This document shows positions 62,175 to 64,000 of a DNA stretch of 64,000 nt, in pieces. The notes beneath the pieces were generated by a model. It saw only the letters and a list, made by a program, of their open reading frames with translations, did not search any database and was not told where the DNA came from. The stretch's first letter is position 1. The number at the start of each line of letters is the position of its first letter. This DNA is from CATZDY01 sp045599035 (GTDB lineage Bacteria; Bacillota; Desulfotomaculia; Desulfotomaculales; Desulfocucumaceae): contig JAZRVI010000037.1 in the NCBI GenBank assembly GCA_045599035.1, forward strand, positions 1 to 64,000, read 5' to 3'. A program made the translations under genes and the position numbers.

Positions 62175-63497
62175 ATGGGAATAAAAGTAAATCTAATCAG
62201 CTTGGGCTGTTCCAAAAATCTGGTAGACAGCGAGTGGATGCAGGGAATTTTAGACAGCCGGGGTTATGAAATAGTAGGGGTGGAAGAAAAAGCGGAGGTT
62301 ACCATCATTAATACCTGTGCTTTTATCACTCCGGCCAAGGAAGAAGCCATTGAAACTATTTTTGACACGGTTCGCCGCAAAATCAGCGGCAAAACCCAGG
62401 CTATTGTGGTGGCCGGCTGTCTGGCTCAACGGTATGGCTCGGTTTTGCTGGAGGAAATCCCGGAAATTGATGGGGTTATGGGTACTGGTGCAATCCCCCA
62501 AGTCAGTCAGGTCTTAACAGAGGTTTTGCGGGGAGAACGCTCCTGCCGGGTGGCGGCTCCGGCTTTCTCCTATCAGCAGGAATTACCCCGCCAATTAAGC
62601 CTGCCTTTTTATTCGGCTTATCTGAAAATTGCGGATGGATGCAGTAATTGCTGTTCCTATTGTGCCATTCCCGGCATTCGGGGTTCCTATCAAAGTCGGC
62701 CTGTAGATTTGCTTTTGAAGGAAGCTTATCAATTAGCCGAAAAGGGAGTTCGGGAACTGGTTATTGTGGCTCAGGATACTACAGCTTATGGGCGGGATTT
62801 GCCGGGGCAGCCTTCCCTGGCCGAGCTGTTAAGGCAGTTGGCCGAGCTGAAATTTCCCTGGATTCGGCTGATGTATGCCTATCCTCAGACCTTTTCCCCG
62901 GAATTAATCGAGGTTCTGGCTTCTTATCCCAATATTTGCCGCTATCTGGATTTACCTTTACAGCATATCAGCAATCCGATTTTGCAAGCCATGAATCGGC
63001 ACACCAGCCGACAGGAAATCGAAACTCTGCTGGCCAATCTGCGGCAGAGTCTGCCGGGGCTTGCCCTGCGAACCACTTTTATGGTAGGCTTTCCGGGGGA
63101 AACCGAAAAGCAGTTTCAGGAGCTGCTGGACTTTATGACGGCGGAACGCTTTGAAAAGGCTGGAGTTTTTGCCTTTTCTCCAGAAGAAGGAACCAAAGCC
63201 TGGCAGATGTCCGGCCAGATTCCGGAAGTGATTCGGCAGGAGCGTTATGAACGAGCCATGCTGCATCAGCAGCAAATTTCTTTAAGCCGCAATGCGGAGC
63301 GTCTTGGGCAGAAGGTGCAGGTTTTGGTGGAGGAAGCCAACGGCTTTGAATATTGGGGACGAACCGAATTTGACAGCCCGGAAGTGGACGGAGTAATCAG
63401 CTTTACAGCTCAAGAAGACAGCTTGCAGCCGGGGGACTTGGTGGAGGTTACAGTTACCGGATATGATGAATATGATTTGTGGGGCGTGAAGGAATGA
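62175..63497 (+). CDS. rimO: ribosomal protein uS12 methylthiotransferase RimO
   Basis: Adds a methylthio group to Asp of S12. N-terminal domain cysteines at SLGCSKN, NTCAFI and AGCLAQRYG bind one cluster; the radical SAM motif CSNCCSYCAIP supplies the other; a TRAM domain ends the protein. 440 residues. ATG 62175 is preferred (AAAGG upstream); TTG two codons earlier is an alternative. The stop overlaps the pgsA start (ATGA). Confidence 0.95.
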   Translation: MGIKVNLISLGCSKNLVDSEWMQGILDSRGYEIVGVEEKAEVTIINTCAFITPAKEEAIETIFDTVRRKISGKTQAIVVAGCLAQRYGSVLLEEIPEIDGVMGTGAIPQVSQVLTEVLRGERSCRVAAPAFSYQQELPRQLSLPFYSAYLKIADGCSNCCSYCAIPGIRGSYQSRPVDLLLKEAYQLAEKGVRELVIVAQDTTAYGRDLPGQPSLAELLRQLAELKFPWIRLMYAYPQTFSPELIEVLASYPNICRYLDLPLQHISNPILQAMNRHTSRQEIETLLANLRQSLPGLALRTTFMVGFPGETEKQFQELLDFMTAERFEKAGVFAFSPEEGTKAWQMSGQIPEVIRQERYERAMLHQQQISLSRNAERLGQKVQVLVEEANGFEYWGRTEFDSPEVDGVISFTAQEDSLQPGDLVEVTVTGYDEYDLWGVKE

Positions 63498-64000
63498 ATT
63501 TACCCAACCGGTTAACTTTAATCCGGATTTTTTTAATTCCGATCTTTTTGTTAATTATGGCCATGAAAATTCCCTATGGGGATTATATGGCTGCCGCTAT
63601 TTTTATCTTGGCGGCCAGCACTGATGGCTTGGATGGCTATATTGCCCGTAAAATGCAGTTGGTGACTAAATTTGGTCAATTAATGGATCCGTTAGCCGAT
63701 AAACTGTTGGTTTCGGCGGCCTTGATTGCTTTGGTTGATTTGGGACGGCTGCCGGGTTGGGTAGCGGTTATTATTATTGGCCGGGAATTTGCGGTAACCG
63801 GGCTGCGGGCTTTGGTGGCAGCAGAAGGTACGGTTATTCCGGCGGGTAAGCTGGGCAAAATTAAAACCGTAACCCAGATTATTACCATTGTGCTGCATTT
63901 ATTGCAGAGCTTGCCCCATTTTATTTTGGTAAGCCTGATTGGTCTGGAGCGAATGCCGGAATTAACGGTTTTGATCTGGAATTGGGTGCTGGTGGCTTCT
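63494..64000 (+). CDS. pgsA: CDP-diacylglycerol-glycerol-3-phosphate 3-phosphatidyltransferase (partial)
   Basis: The first 169 residues of a phosphatidylglycerophosphate synthase, cut by the window end. The CDP-alcohol phosphotransferase motif is complete (DGLDGYIARK with GQLMDPLADK), and four or more membrane helices are visible. ATG overlaps the rimO stop by 4 bases, so it is translationally coupled. The rimO-pgsA order is common in Clostridia. The window lacks the last residues. Confidence 0.94.
   Translation, partial: MNLPNRLTLIRIFLIPIFLLIMAMKIPYGDYMAAAIFILAASTDGLDGYIARKMQLVTKFGQLMDPLADKLLVSAALIALVDLGRLPGWVAVIIIGREFAVTGLRALVAAEGTVIPAGKLGKIKTVTQIITIVLHLLQSLPHFILVSLIGLERMPELTVLIWNWVLVAS

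Overview
The window looks like chromosome of an endospore-forming member of the Bacillota, most likely class Clostridia. Reasons: the sporulation sigma factor SigG, a SleB-type germination hydrolase with a LysM domain, a YtfJ/GerW-type sporulation protein, a CotJC-like manganese catalase, AGGAGG-type ribosome sites and frequent TTG/GTG starts. Proximity of parA, parB, the DUF951 gene and gyrA suggests the origin-proximal part of the chromosome, although no dnaA or parS was seen. An 11-subunit complex I and a class I lysyl-tRNA synthetase fit an anaerobic clostridial lineage, but I cannot name the genus.

Layout. 0.2-2.8 kb: hom-lysC (threonine/lysine branch of the aspartate pathway), minus strand. 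2.9-4.3 kb: a small HTH protein, sigG with its own sigma-F/G-like promoter, tRNA-Arg. 4.7-6.0 kb: threonine ammonia-lyase. 6.2-16.1 kb: a complete nuoABCDHIJKLMN operon without nuoEFG. 16.4-25.1 kb: RNase HII, CGGC protein, HdeD-like membrane protein, YifB/ComM ATPase, a membrane Ser/Thr kinase with five bacterial Ig-like repeats, a copper-amine-oxidase-N stalk protein, an unknown protein and a Mn-catalase-like coat protein. 25.3-29.0 kb: tRNA-Val and tRNA-Ala, then a foreign-looking island (EVE/PUA-like protein, a fic gene broken by a decayed TnpB element, two small cargo genes), then tRNA-Pro and tRNA-Gln. 29.2-33.5 kb: class I LysRS fused to a tRNA-binding domain, RNase HI, SleB, an orphan ABC-type ATPase. 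34-43.9 kb: pth, NYN nuclease, zinc ribbon, DUF2085, parA, parB, cvpA, M18 aminopeptidase, DUF951, gyrA, leucine-rich repeat protein. 44-48.2 kb: YtfJ, a butyryl-CoA:acetate-type CoA-transferase, proA, ybaB-recR. 48.4-52.6 kb: a variable region with an SLH/BspA-type repeat protein whose 3' end is out of frame, a HEPN/MNT pair and IS remnants. 52.6-64 kb: flavodoxin-like protein, the operon DUF512-der-plsY-gpsA-SMR-hemW (minus), then pnp, yajQ, rimO and pgsA (cut by the window end).

The least expected signal is a set of short TnpB-less IS200/IS605 derivatives. Three keep the last codons of TnpB plus the downstream guide-RNA (omegaRNA-like) scaffold ending in GTAGTTCAC, each with promoter-like boxes just upstream (4473-4694, 25073-25300, 52312-52551). 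A fourth (33501-33785) has related architecture and sits against the ABC ATPase gene. No intact TnpA or TnpB is present. The window therefore may express orphan TnpB guide RNAs with different 3' flanks.
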